Assembly: GCA_047638695.1 (NCBI GenBank)
Contig: JBLINY010000033.1
Coordinates: forward strand, 1-40,758
DNA: 40,758 nucleotides
From: JAHECQ01 sp047638695
Lineage (GTDB): Bacteria; Actinomycetota; Acidimicrobiia; Acidimicrobiales; SZUA-35
Direction: 5' to 3'
Positions within the stretch are counted from its first letter, which is position 1; each line of letters starts with the position of its first letter. The notes beneath the pieces are model-generated. The model had not been told where the DNA came from, searched no databases, and was given only the letters and a program-made list of their open reading frames with translations. A program made the position numbers and the translations under genes. Shown here piece by piece: positions 16,016 to 23,819 of the stretch.

Positions 16016-17299
16016 GTGCCTGGCGAGAAATCCCTCAGTGGTCGCGGCCCCGCCGTTGCCGACCATATCGATATCGACCTCTTCGACCCGGCGAGCTTCG
16101 CTAGTGGAGTGCCGCACCCCGCCTTCGCCACGCTGCGAGCCCAAGCACCGGTTGCATTCCATGAGGAACGACCCAAACGGAGGGGTGGTCGATCAGGACC
16201 AGGTTTTTGGTGCGTCACCACCCACGAACACGTCCATGAGGTATCGAGGCAGCCCGACATCTACTCGTCGTTCCTTGGCGGTTTCACTGCCAGCGATATC
16301 AGCGGAGCTGTCCTTGATGAGACTCGAATGAACCTCATGGGGATGGACCCACCAGATCACACCGCCTTTCGGGCCGTGTTGCGTGACCCTTTCGGCCCGC
16401 GGATCGTGCGCGATCTCGAGGCCACAGTCGAAGGGTTCGCCGTCGACATCGTCGATCGCCTCGTAATCCAAGCCGCGGCCACACCCGACGGCGAAGCGAT
16501 CGACTTCGTCGATGCCGTCGCGAAGGAGATACCGCTCCTCGTGCTGGCGAACCTGTTGGGAATCAGAGCTGACGATCGGCAGTTGTTCTTCGATTGGAGC
16601 AACCGCATCATCGGCAATCATGACCCGGACGTTGGTGGATCAGTGCAGGACTTTCTTGCCGCCAAGGATGAGCTGTTCGCTTATGGTCGGCAGGTCATTG
16701 CCGAGAAGCGGATTGCTCCCGGCGACGACCTGATCTCCGCCGTCGTTGGCGCTGAACTCGACGGCAAGCCGGTGGACGAACAGAAGATCGTGATGCTCTG
16801 GTTCCTGCTACTGATCGCGGGCAACGAGACGACACGTTCCTCGCTGACCGGGGCCATGGAAATGCTCTCGACTCATAGCGACCAGCGCGAACTACTGATG
16901 AGTGAGCTTGATCTAAACCTTCCCGGTTTCGTCGAGGAAACGCTGCGCTGCACCAACCCCGTACTGCATTTCCGGCGCACCGCAGCGGTCGATACTGAAC
17001 TGGGCGGCGTCCAGATCAAGGCGGGCGACAAAGTTGTGCTCTGGTATCCGTCGGCCAACGCCGACGAGAAGATGTTCGACGACCCAATGCGTTTCGACCT
17101 CACCCGCAGCCCCAACCAGCATCTGGCCTTCGGCATCGGTACGCACTTCTGCCTCGGTGCTCGCCTGGCCCGCCTGCAGATGCGAGTGATGCTGAAGGAG
17201 CTGCTCACTCGATGTCCGAACATCGAAGTGAGCGGCCCGGCCCGCCGCATTCACTCGAACTTTCTGCACGGCGCCCTGACCCTGCCCGTGACGGTCTAG
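16016..17299 (+). CDS. Cytochrome P450 monooxygenase (actinobacterial, CYP124/125/142-like)
   Basis: Soluble 427-residue P450 from GTG 16016. I-helix oxygen-activation block AGNETT (268-273), ExxR at E308/R311, the FHF-like PVLHFRRTA, and the haem-ligand loop FGIGTHFCLGARLA with C379. HLAFGIGTHFCLGARLAR is typical of the actinobacterial lipid/sterol side-chain group, but substrate specificity is inference. Electrons would come from a ferredoxin/reductase encoded elsewhere. The start is only 24 bp from that of the divergent dioxygenase gene. It ends in TAG before a short duplicated sequence. Confidence 0.93.
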   Translation: MPGEKSLSGRGPAVADHIDIDLFDPASFASGVPHPAFATLRAQAPVAFHEERPKRRGGRSGPGFWCVTTHEHVHEVSRQPDIYSSFLGGFTASDISGAVLDETRMNLMGMDPPDHTAFRAVLRDPFGPRIVRDLEATVEGFAVDIVDRLVIQAAATPDGEAIDFVDAVAKEIPLLVLANLLGIRADDRQLFFDWSNRIIGNHDPDVGGSVQDFLAAKDELFAYGRQVIAEKRIAPGDDLISAVVGAELDGKPVDEQKIVMLWFLLLIAGNETTRSSLTGAMEMLSTHSDQRELLMSELDLNLPGFVEETLRCTNPVLHFRRTAAVDTELGGVQIKAGDKVVLWYPSANADEKMFDDPMRFDLTRSPNQHLAFGIGTHFCLGARLARLQMRVMLKELLTRCPNIEVSGPARRIHSNFLHGALTLPVTV

Positions 17300-17321
17300 G
17301 CTCCGCTGACTAGCCCAACCT

Positions 17322-17349
17322 CTCTGGCTCAGACTCTCTAGCTCAGACT
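17322..17349. repeat. Two 14-bp copies CTCT(G/A)GCTCAGACT at a convergent junction
   Basis: Direct repeat at 17322 and 17336 between the P450 stop and the convergent MerB-like gene stop. Same kind of short duplication as at other convergent ends here. Confidence 0.7.
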
Positions 17350-17356
17350 GACGAAC

Positions 17357-18040
17357 TCAACCGGCTAGTGAGCTCCGCAGAAGGCCGAAGGCGGCTTGGC
17401 CCTCGTCACTCTGCGTCCAAGAGATGTAGTCGGGCCGCGTTCGTTGCCTGAAGAACGGATTGCTGAATATCTCGGCCCAACCGACCAAGGGCTTCAACAT
17501 TCGATCGGCCATCCCTGGGTCGAATTCGGACCAGTTGCGAGCATGCTCTTCCGACCGGAAGAGATTCATCTGGCTTCAACGGAAGGGACGGCTCGCAGCG
17601 TCCCCACCAACCTCGGCGCCCGTGTAGCCAACAATGGTGTCGGGATCGACCAGCAGGATCTCTTCATCGCGTATCTCGACGGTCATGGAGTCGCCACAAT
17701 CGAGGCAGGGTGCCTCGATTCGAATCGTCTTGCCAGGAAACAGCCATCGAATAGCCGTTGCTTCGAACCCGCACTGTGCGTACCACCCGGGTTGTCCATC
17801 AACGGAAACTCGGTACTGCGTCGGTTGAACGTTGAACGGCGGAAAGCTCCCGATCTAGTCGGTGCCCGGATGAAGCCAGCCAGGGATCCGATCGATCAAG
17901 TCGCCAAGGATCACCTTGCCCTCGTCTGGCAACACACCAAGGTCCGCTGCGAGCTCGGTGTAGTGAGGGGCGGTCGGTGATGCCACCATGCTGCGCATCA
18001 CTGAGGAGAAGGCCCGATCGAGCGTCTCGACACTGGTCAT
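17357..18040 (-). CDS. MerB (organomercurial lyase)-like protein, candidate selenoprotein (UGA = Sec155); also contains an in-frame TAG at codon 62
   Basis: One frame of 227 codons from ATG 18040 to the stop at 17357 is coherent except for TAG (17855-17857) and TGA (17576-17578). The N-terminal part (LDRAFSSVMRSM ... LADLGVLPDEGKVILGDLID) resembles the winged-helix domain of MerB-like proteins. The rest aligns with MerB: WYAQCGFEAT (C90, E93) on MerB C96/D99, C112 on C117, and UGA155 in PFR-U-SQMNLFRSEEHARNW on C159, with the shared F-x-S...W pattern after it. MerB splits carbon-mercury bonds using C96, D99 and C159. The UGA is followed 19 nt later by a GGUC-loop hairpin. The TAG, between HPGTD and IGSFPPF, is unexplained. 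Coupled to surE by ATGA. True substrate unknown. Confidence 0.75.
17543..17569 (-). promoter_or_regulatory. SECIS-like hairpin in the MerB-like gene
   Basis: On the coding (minus) strand CTCTTCC-GGTC-GGAAGAG (17546-17563) is a perfect 7-bp stem with GGUC tetraloop, the loop of the E. coli fdhF SECIS. ATG/CAT below it can pair across an AAU bulge on the 5' side. The loop begins 19 nt after the UGA, inside the 16-37 nt range known for bacterial SECIS elements. Confidence 0.75.
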
Positions 18041-18783
18041 GGTGCCAGCTTGTCAGAGTTGATGGCCGTGTGTGTCGGCGTCAACTCGGTGACGGACACA
18101 TAACCCGACTCGACGGCCTCGGTATCGCTGCCGTCGAAACTATCCCAGGTGCCATCTCGGGTGAACGAGACGGCGAAGCTGTGTTCGGTCTTTTTGCTGA
18201 GCGATGGTGCATCGAGAGAATAAGGGAAGCGATCGCCCATGACGGTCTGTTTGCTTCCGGCCAGATCGGCACTGGCCAAGTTCGGAACGTTCACGTTGAG
18301 CAACCGGGGACGGCCGAGCACGTCGTGAACCATCCCGGCTGCCACCTCCGCAGCCGTTTCCCATAGCTGTGTTTCCCCGGCGGGCTGGCTCATAGCGAGC
18401 GCCGGAATCCCGAAGAGTGAGGCAGTAATCCCGGCGCCAATCGTGCCCGAGAAGTGGGCGGCGTGACCCACGTTCCATCCGGGGTTGATGCCGGAGACAA
18501 CGATGTCCGGTAGTTCACCGAAAAGTCCCTTACACGCCAGCAGGCTGCACAGCGCCGGAGGGCTGTCCATGTGGTAGGCGACAGCGACCTTCGACAGCTC
18601 GGGACGCTCGACGCGATGCACGTCTGGGATACCGGGACCAAGGTGACCAATTGCGGCGCCGGCGCCCGAATACTCGCCCGACGGAGCAAACACGGTCACC
18701 TCACCGACCTCGGTCAGCCGTTGGGCCAAGACATGGAGACCCGTTGAATCAATTCCGTCATCGTTCGTTACCAGTATGCGCAC
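18037..18783 (-). CDS. surE: 5'/3'-nucleotidase SurE
   Basis: Metal-dependent nucleoside monophosphatase. From GTG 18783 the 248-residue protein opens MRILVTNDDGID with the metal-binding D8-D9 pair, then VFAPSGEYSGAGAAIG, and VVSGINPGWNVGHAAHFSGT, the SurE signature with the metal-ligand Asn and the substrate loop, and NVNVPNL further on. Upstream methionines of the frame have no SurE homology, so the GTG is preferred. The stop overlaps the ATG of the MerB-like gene (ATGA), placing the two in one operon. Confidence 0.92.
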   Translation of the reverse strand: MRILVTNDDGIDSTGLHVLAQRLTEVGEVTVFAPSGEYSGAGAAIGHLGPGIPDVHRVERPELSKVAVAYHMDSPPALCSLLACKGLFGELPDIVVSGINPGWNVGHAAHFSGTIGAGITASLFGIPALAMSQPAGETQLWETAAEVAAGMVHDVLGRPRLLNVNVPNLASADLAGSKQTVMGDRFPYSLDAPSLSKKTEHSFAVSFTRDGTWDSFDGSDTEAVESGYVSVTELTPTHTAINSDKLAP

Positions 18784-18953
18784 GGCTCTGATTGTGCACC
18801 AGACTCCGGCCGTGACCACGAACGATCGACTTCGAGCTAGGCGCGGTTGCTACGCGGGTGGGTCAGCTTGCCCACAGCGCCAATCGACGCAGCGTTTACG
18901 GTTCACTCTGCGGGTCATAGAGACGTGGTGGGTAACCACAAGGTGGTGGGCAT

Positions 18954-21041
18954 TTGGTTCTTGTCGCTGAGCGACCAGAGGGTGGAAGCGGTTCGACGAC
19001 CCCGTCGACCTCGCAAGTCGCCCATGCAGCGCACCGCAGCGATCTGCAGGGGATGCGGGCCATCGCGGTCACCCTTGTTGTGTTCTATCACGCCGGCATC
19101 GCCATCTCCGGTGGCTACGTGGGTGTCGACATCTTCTTTGTTCTGTCCGGCTTCGTCATCACCCTGAGCCTGCTTCGAGACATCGACGTGAACGACGGCA
19201 TCGATCTCAAACGCTTCTACTCCCGGCGGATCCGTCGATTGCTGCCTGCGTTGGCCCTGGCCACCTCGGTGACGCTGCTGCTATCGGCCTTCGTTCTGAG
19301 CCCCTTTGGCCCACAGGGAACCGCTGTCAGTACGGCGACCACCGCATCGCTCTTTGTGGCCAACATCGGGCTGTATCTAACCGGCGGGGGTTATTTCAGC
19401 CCTGACGACGCTGCTAATCCCTTCCTCCACACTTGGTCGCTGTCGGTCGAGGAGCAGTTCTACTTTGTGGTCCCGGTTGCACTCGCGCTGACCCATGTTC
19501 TCGCTGGCCGGATCTCCCGCGGCGACCGGTCGAAGCGGATAACGAGCCGGCGGCTCATGGTGATCGGCATCGTGGGAGCGAGCGTGCTCAGCTTGCTCAT
19601 CGCCGACGCGTTGGTGCAATCCTCAACGAGCGGCGCCCGTCTCGCCTTCTACGTACCGGTCACCCGAGTGTGGGAGTTCGGTGTTGGAACCCTGTTGGCT
19701 TTCGTGATGACCCGAAAGCCCCACGCGAGCGAGTCCGACCGGGGCCGGCCGATGCTGGCAGCTGTTGTGGCGGTGGCGAGCGGCCTTGCGGTGCTCGGTT
19801 CGGCCTTTGTGTACAACGACATCACGCCGTTCCCGGGGCGCTCGGCGCTCTTACCCGTTCTCGGCACGGCCGGCCTCATCTGGTCGGCCCCACGGCTCAG
19901 ATCCCTCAGCCGGGCACTCTCGGTCCTACCGCTGCGATTTCTCGGCGACCTCTCGTACAGCTGGTACTTGTGGCACTGGCCGTTCATCGTGCTCAGCGCA
20001 GCCGCTTGGCCCGGAACGAATTGGCCTGTGTTCGCCGCATTCTTCGCCATCGTGCCTGCCTGGCTCTCGTTTCGGCTCTTGGAAGAACCGATTCGGAACA
20101 ACCGGAGCATCGTCGGCTCGAAGGCTCTGCTGTTGGCTGGCATCTGCATCCTGGTCCCGATGTTCGTCGGCGCTGGGCTCCGCATCGGGATCGACTCCGA
20201 CTACGGCCTCACCAGCCCCAGCCGCCTCGGTGAGCTCCCATCGGCGCGAGCAAATGGCTGTCTGGTAGGCGAGAGCCAGTTAGGTCAAACGGAGTGGGAC
20301 GCCCTTGGCTGCATGTTCGAGGCCCCAGTTGGCGACTCAGGTCTCATCCTGGTCCTCGGCGACTCACATGCCTCGAGCATCAGCAACGGTTTGGTAGCAG
20401 CGGCCAACACCCATGGCTATGACGTGGCGATATGGGCCGGCGCCCGATGCCCATACCTACCAGGTCTGGTGCTTGAAGAACTTGCTGCGTCATGTCGGGC
20501 CTGGCAGGACCAGGCGACCGCGCTTCTGAACCAGCTGTCTCCCGTTGCCGTCATCTTGAGCAACCGCACCCCGTACTACACGTTTTCGAATGTCGGTGAA
20601 ACGCCCGACTCGGCTTTGGTGCACGACTCGGCCGGTTCGACGACCGACCCGGCGGTAGCCGAAGTGTGGTGGCAGGACCAGTTCAGAACGCTCGTCGACC
20701 ACGTTGAAGGGCAGGGTTCTCGACTGTTGGTCGTCGAGACCATTCCTGAGTTCGACTCGATCGCCTTGCCCTCGGTGACCCACCAGCAACCCGACACCTC
20801 GATCTCGATCGAAGCCCTCAATGACCGTCGGAGCCGTTCCGTCCAGCTTGAGGCGGAAGTACTAGCTGGTGACGATCTGGCTGCGCTTTTTGATCCTGCG
20901 ACTCTTCTCTGTGATGCCGGACGCTGTGTTGCCGCCGAGGGGGGCGACGTCTGGTATCTCGACCCCGATCACCTAACAGCGAGCGCCAGCGCAAAACTCG
21001 AACCAGGATTTTCCGTCGCCCTGGCCACGCTTCTGGGCTGA
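18954..21041 (+). CDS. OafA-type membrane acyltransferase with C-terminal SGNH domain
   Basis: About 695 residues. The N-terminal half is acyltransferase family 3: LQGMRAIAVTLVVFYHAGIA (catalytic His in YHAG), GGYVGVDIFFVLSGFVIT, FYSRRIRRLLPALAL and WSLSVEEQFYFV, with about ten membrane segments, then FLGDLSYSWYLWHWPFIV. The C-terminal half, outside the membrane, is an SGNH domain: LVLGDSHASS and a late DPDHLTASAS carrying the Asp-x-x-His. Such proteins O-acylate cell-wall or surface glycans. Start: TTG 18954 after AGGTGG, because no ATG or GTG precedes the homology; low certainty. The stop lies in a palindrome shared with the convergent glutathione peroxidase. Confidence 0.9.
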   Translation: MVLVAERPEGGSGSTTPSTSQVAHAAHRSDLQGMRAIAVTLVVFYHAGIAISGGYVGVDIFFVLSGFVITLSLLRDIDVNDGIDLKRFYSRRIRRLLPALALATSVTLLLSAFVLSPFGPQGTAVSTATTASLFVANIGLYLTGGGYFSPDDAANPFLHTWSLSVEEQFYFVVPVALALTHVLAGRISRGDRSKRITSRRLMVIGIVGASVLSLLIADALVQSSTSGARLAFYVPVTRVWEFGVGTLLAFVMTRKPHASESDRGRPMLAAVVAVASGLAVLGSAFVYNDITPFPGRSALLPVLGTAGLIWSAPRLRSLSRALSVLPLRFLGDLSYSWYLWHWPFIVLSAAAWPGTNWPVFAAFFAIVPAWLSFRLLEEPIRNNRSIVGSKALLLAGICILVPMFVGAGLRIGIDSDYGLTSPSRLGELPSARANGCLVGESQLGQTEWDALGCMFEAPVGDSGLILVLGDSHASSISNGLVAAANTHGYDVAIWAGARCPYLPGLVLEELAASCRAWQDQATALLNQLSPVAVILSNRTPYYTFSNVGETPDSALVHDSAGSTTDPAVAEVWWQDQFRTLVDHVEGQGSRLLVVETIPEFDSIALPSVTHQQPDTSISIEALNDRRSRSVQLEAEVLAGDDLAALFDPATLLCDAGRCVAAEGGDVWYLDPDHLTASASAKLEPGFSVALATLLG

Positions 21042-21051
21042 GCTAGCTCAG
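21038..21051. repeat. 14-bp perfect palindrome covering both stop codons of convergent genes
   Basis: CTGAGCTAGCTCAG contains the TGA of the acyltransferase (21039-21041) and, on the other strand, the TGA of the glutathione peroxidase (21048-21050). No U-tract follows, so a bidirectional terminator role is only a guess. Confidence 0.5.
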
Positions 21052-21527
21052 GCTGATGGCAGGTCGGCCAAATAGGCGCCGATGTCTTCCGGAGTGACCG
21101 TGGGAGCGAACCGCTCGATCACTTGACCGTCGGTGCCCACCAGGAACTTGGTGAAGTTCCAGCCGATGTCGGCCGTGCCGTCCTCGTCGGACTTGGCCGA
21201 CGTCAAGAACTTGTAGAGGGGGGCAGCGGTTTCACCGTTCACATCGATCTTGGCGAACATCGGGAACTCGACGCCGTAGGTCGATCGGGCAAACTCGAGA
21301 ATCTCGCCATTGGAGCCAGGCTCTTGATTACCGAATTGATTGCACGGAAACCCGAGAACCTCGAGCCCCTCAACGTCTTCAGAAAGCGCACGCAGACCTG
21401 CGTACTGGCTGGTGAGGCCTCATTGCGAGGCGACGTTCACAACCAAAGCCATCTGGTCTCGGAAGTTGTCGAGCCCAAGTGACTCACCGGTGATCAATTC
21501 CATTTCGAAGTCGTGAAGGCTGGCCAT
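21048..21527 (-). CDS. gpx: Selenocysteine-containing glutathione peroxidase (UGA = Sec36)
   Basis: Thiol peroxidase that reduces H2O2 or lipid hydroperoxides. Reading from ATG 21527 (MASLHDFEMELITGES) gives VVNVASQ, then UGA at 21420-21422, then GLTSQYAGLRALSEDVEGL, GFPCNQFGNQEPGSNGEI and DIGWNFTKFLV, to TGA at 21048. The active site of this family reads NVAS-x-(C/U)-G, so UGA falls exactly on the catalytic residue. The rest of the tetrad is present (Q68, W123, N124). Length 159 residues is normal. A start at the internal ATG 21260 would remove the whole active site. A SECIS-like hairpin follows the UGA. The regenerating thiol is not known; thioredoxin- or mycothiol-linked recycling is inference. 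Confidence 0.92.
21388..21405 (-). promoter_or_regulatory. SECIS-like hairpin in the glutathione peroxidase gene
   Basis: Coding-strand GTACGCA-GGTC-TGCGTGC: seven pairs (one G-U) closing a GGUC tetraloop, 21 nt after the UGA. Loop sequence and the adjoining GCA/TGC pairs are as in the E. coli fdhF SECIS upper stem; spacing fits the known bacterial range. Confidence 0.85.
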
Positions 21528-21567
21528 GCAGTCAATCTAGCCCGACCGCGCATCCGACCTCGCCGGT

Positions 21568-22755
21568 TCAGACAAGCCCTTTTCGACTCTTGTTCCAGGC
21601 GATGTCGCGGTCGAGGCGAGGTTCGCCGGGCAGACCGAGAACGCGCTCGCCGAGAATGTTCCGCTGAATCTCGTCGGTGCCACCCCGAATCGACATCGAC
21701 GGAGCGGTGATGGTCTCGATGTACCCGTGGGCGTCGGTGAGCATGCCGGAAGCACCCACCGCTTGGTTGCTCAGGTAAGCCCGACCCTTGTACGACTTCA
21801 CCGTCCGCAGCTTGGTACCCGAACCAGCGGGGGAGGGGGTGCCACCCTTGGCTTCATCAGCTGCCCGCTGCCCGGTCCACCGACTGACCATGTCCCCGAC
21901 ATGGACACCGGCGATTGCATCGCGTAGGACGGGGTCGGTGTAGGCCCCCGTTGGTCCGAGATCGGTGATCCAGTTCGGAAGTCGTGCCTCGCGGGCCGCA
22001 CCGTCACCGCCGCCCCGACTACCGCCGCCGGCCCGCTCGTGAGCGAGCACCGTCATGGCCACTCGCCAGCCTTCGCCGACATCACCGACCCGCCAAGCAT
22101 CGGTGACTCGGGCCCCGTCGATGAACACCTCGCTGAAGTGGGTGTCGCCGTTCATCTGGCCCAACGGCCGAACGTCGACGCCGTCCTGGTCCATCCGGAG
22201 ACAGAACATCGTGAGGCCTTTGTGCTTCGGCTGCTCGGGGTCGGTGCGGGCCAGGCAGATGCCCCAGGCCGCCCACATCGCTCGGCTGGTCCAGGTCTTC
22301 TGGCCGCTCAACACCCACTCGTCGCCGTCGCGTTCGGCCTTCAATCCAACGTTGGCCAGGTCAGAGCCAGCTTCAGGCTCGGAGAACATCTGGCACCAAA
22401 TCTCTTCACCGCTAGCGATGGGGCGAAGCCACTGACGTTGTTGGACCTCGGTGCCATGAGCCAGCAACGCCGGACCAACCATGCCCAGGCCGATCGTGAA
22501 CGGATAGAGGTCGGGCACGGCGTACTCGCGCAGTACCGAGCCGATCAGTCCATTTTCGTCCGATTCGGCGTCGCGACCGCCGTGTGCTTTCGGCCATGTC
22601 GGCACATGCCAGCCCTCTTCAACTGCCCTCGACAGGTAGGAAATCCCGTCGTCGAGATCGTCGCTGCCCGCTCCCATAGTCGTGAGCCGGGTGTCCGCCG
22701 TTCGTCGGTCGAGAAAGCCATCGAGGGAGTTACGGATATCGTCTGCGCTCAGCAT
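21568..22755 (-). CDS. Acyl-CoA dehydrogenase family protein
   Basis: FAD enzyme introducing a trans-2 double bond in an acyl-CoA or related CoA ester. About 395 residues with WPKAHGGRDA, the flavin-binding MFSEPEAGSDLANVGLKAERDG-type block, GQKTWTSRAMWAAWGICLAR and the C-terminal signature SIRGGTDEIQRNILGERVLG. The 3' part carries a Gly-rich segment (AGGGSRGGGDG). It resembles the large actinobacterial FadE set used in sterol or branched-acid breakdown; substrate not determinable. Start uncertain: ATG 22755 (MLSADDIRNSLDGFL) fits the family; ATG 22788 would add 11 residues. Confidence 0.88.
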   Translation of the reverse strand: MLSADDIRNSLDGFLDRRTADTRLTTMGAGSDDLDDGISYLSRAVEEGWHVPTWPKAHGGRDAESDENGLIGSVLREYAVPDLYPFTIGLGMVGPALLAHGTEVQQRQWLRPIASGEEIWCQMFSEPEAGSDLANVGLKAERDGDEWVLSGQKTWTSRAMWAAWGICLARTDPEQPKHKGLTMFCLRMDQDGVDVRPLGQMNGDTHFSEVFIDGARVTDAWRVGDVGEGWRVAMTVLAHERAGGGSRGGGDGAAREARLPNWITDLGPTGAYTDPVLRDAIAGVHVGDMVSRWTGQRAADEAKGGTPSPAGSGTKLRTVKSYKGRAYLSNQAVGASGMLTDAHGYIETITAPSMSIRGGTDEIQRNILGERVLGLPGEPRLDRDIAWNKSRKGLV

Positions 22756-22830
22756 GCAGACATGTTGACACGCAGGCGGCTCGGTCATGCAGCCGTGTTC
22801 GGAGATGATGTTCTCGAGCAGGTGGTCGCC

Positions 22831-23020
22831 CTAGGGTCTCGCCGTCTCATACGGCACCCATCCAAGCGTCTCATCGAGGTCGCGTTCGGCCACCGGCCGC
22901 CGGGTCAGGCGAGCCGAGGTGATGCGGTCGAGCCGGAAGATTCGGCCAGCCTGACGCAGGTGACACCAGCCCACCAGGTACCAACCGTTGCGGATGCTGG
23001 CCAAACGCAGCGGCGTGATA
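22831..23020 (-). pseudogene. 3' remnant of a WYL-domain transcriptional regulator
   Basis: Only the end of a WYL-type regulator survives: ITPLRLASIRNGWYLVGWCH followed by GRIFRLDRITSARLTRRPV and a stop at 22831. WYL proteins carry an N-terminal helix-turn-helix and a ligand-sensing WYL domain of >300 residues in total. Here everything upstream is missing and the VTC-domain gene stop is at 23022, so a deletion joined the two. The open frame extends upstream antisense-like through the VTC gene but without homology. Confidence 0.6.
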
Positions 23021-23021
23021 C

Positions 23022-23810
23022 TCAGGCGGCCTGATAGTCGGCCATGTACCGATCGATGGCCCGGTGCCAACGGTTCGAGGGAAGTTCGGGTCGAAGGGCA
23101 GCCAGACTCGTGCAGTATTTGCTGAACCGCACCGGCCGGTGACCGTGTGCCCACATCCACCGATCGACCGTAGTTGGCGGGCCGGCCGACTTCGTCTCGA
23201 CCACGAGCAGATTCCCAACCGACACCTGAGCGCCCGAACTCAGATCCCGTGCGCTCACCGCGGTGTCGACAGCGACACGAAACGGTGCCTCCAGATCGAC
23301 CAGCGTCGTGCGGGTGTACGTGGTTTCGACCGTTGCCTCCAGCTGCAACCGGCCGACGAGAGGCTCAATGAATACAAGGCCATCGGCCAACAAGATGCCC
23401 TGCTCGGTGACGGGCAGCCGGTCTTTGACCGTTTGACCTCGCCGTCCCCGACGCTTCACCTCGAGGACCACCTCGTTGGCATCGAGGTAGCCGCGGGTGC
23501 GTACCTTGAAACGCTTTCGGCGCCCCAACGCAGCACCGTGGAACGATGCGAGATCTGGTGTGTCGAAATAGATCGATTGGTAGCGAAATCGACGGGTTCC
23601 GCCGATCTCGAGGGCAGATAGATTCACCTCGTCTACCAGTTGGGAGACGACTGCCGGAGACACCAGATACTTGCGATCGGTTCGAGTCTGAAGATCAGCA
23701 AGAAGCACCGTTTCGGCCAGTCCGACCGCTGGTAGATCGTCAATGTTCATTCCAGCGGCGTTCATTCCAGCGGCGTTCATTCCAGCGGCGTTCATTCCAG
23801 CGGGGTTCAT
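23022..23810 (-). CDS. VTC-domain (polyphosphate polymerase-type) protein
   Basis: Triphosphate-tunnel family protein, up to 262 residues. The tunnel lysine/arginine motifs are visible: TRTDRKYLVS, YQSIYFDTPDLASFHGA, KRFKVRTRGYLDANEVVLEV and KRRG, LLVVETKSAG, and PVRFSKYCTSLA. In eukaryotes VTC4 makes polyphosphate; bacterial homologues are usually paired with a DUF4956 membrane protein, as here, and their reaction is less certain. The N-terminus is a run of MNAAG repeats encoded by a 15-bp tandem repeat, each copy with its own ATG, so five start codons are possible (the first overlaps the DUF4956 stop as ATGA). The last, before IDDLPAVGL, gives the family-typical start. Confidence 0.83.
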   Translation of the reverse strand: MNPAGMNAAGMNAAGMNAAGMNIDDLPAVGLAETVLLADLQTRTDRKYLVSPAVVSQLVDEVNLSALEIGGTRRFRYQSIYFDTPDLASFHGAALGRRKRFKVRTRGYLDANEVVLEVKRRGRRGQTVKDRLPVTEQGILLADGLVFIEPLVGRLQLEATVETTYTRTTLVDLEAPFRVAVDTAVSARDLSSGAQVSVGNLLVVETKSAGPPTTVDRWMWAHGHRPVRFSKYCTSLAALRPELPSNRWHRAIDRYMADYQAA

Positions 23811-23819
23811 CCCACCGGC
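23745..23819. repeat. 5 x 15-bp repeat multiplying the start codon of the VTC-domain gene
   Basis: Unit GTTCATTCCAGCGGC (plus strand) at 23745, 23760, 23775, 23790 (one change) and 23805 (three changes). On the coding strand each carries GGAATGAAC or GGATGAAC; the outermost copy also holds the DUF4956 stop. Confidence 0.92.

Noticed and set aside
17567..17569. Short independent gene starting at the ATG after the UGA in the MerB-like gene
   Set aside because: It would encode only the last third of the fold (70 residues), with no ribosome site and no stand-alone domain; in-frame continuation of homology favours UGA recoding.
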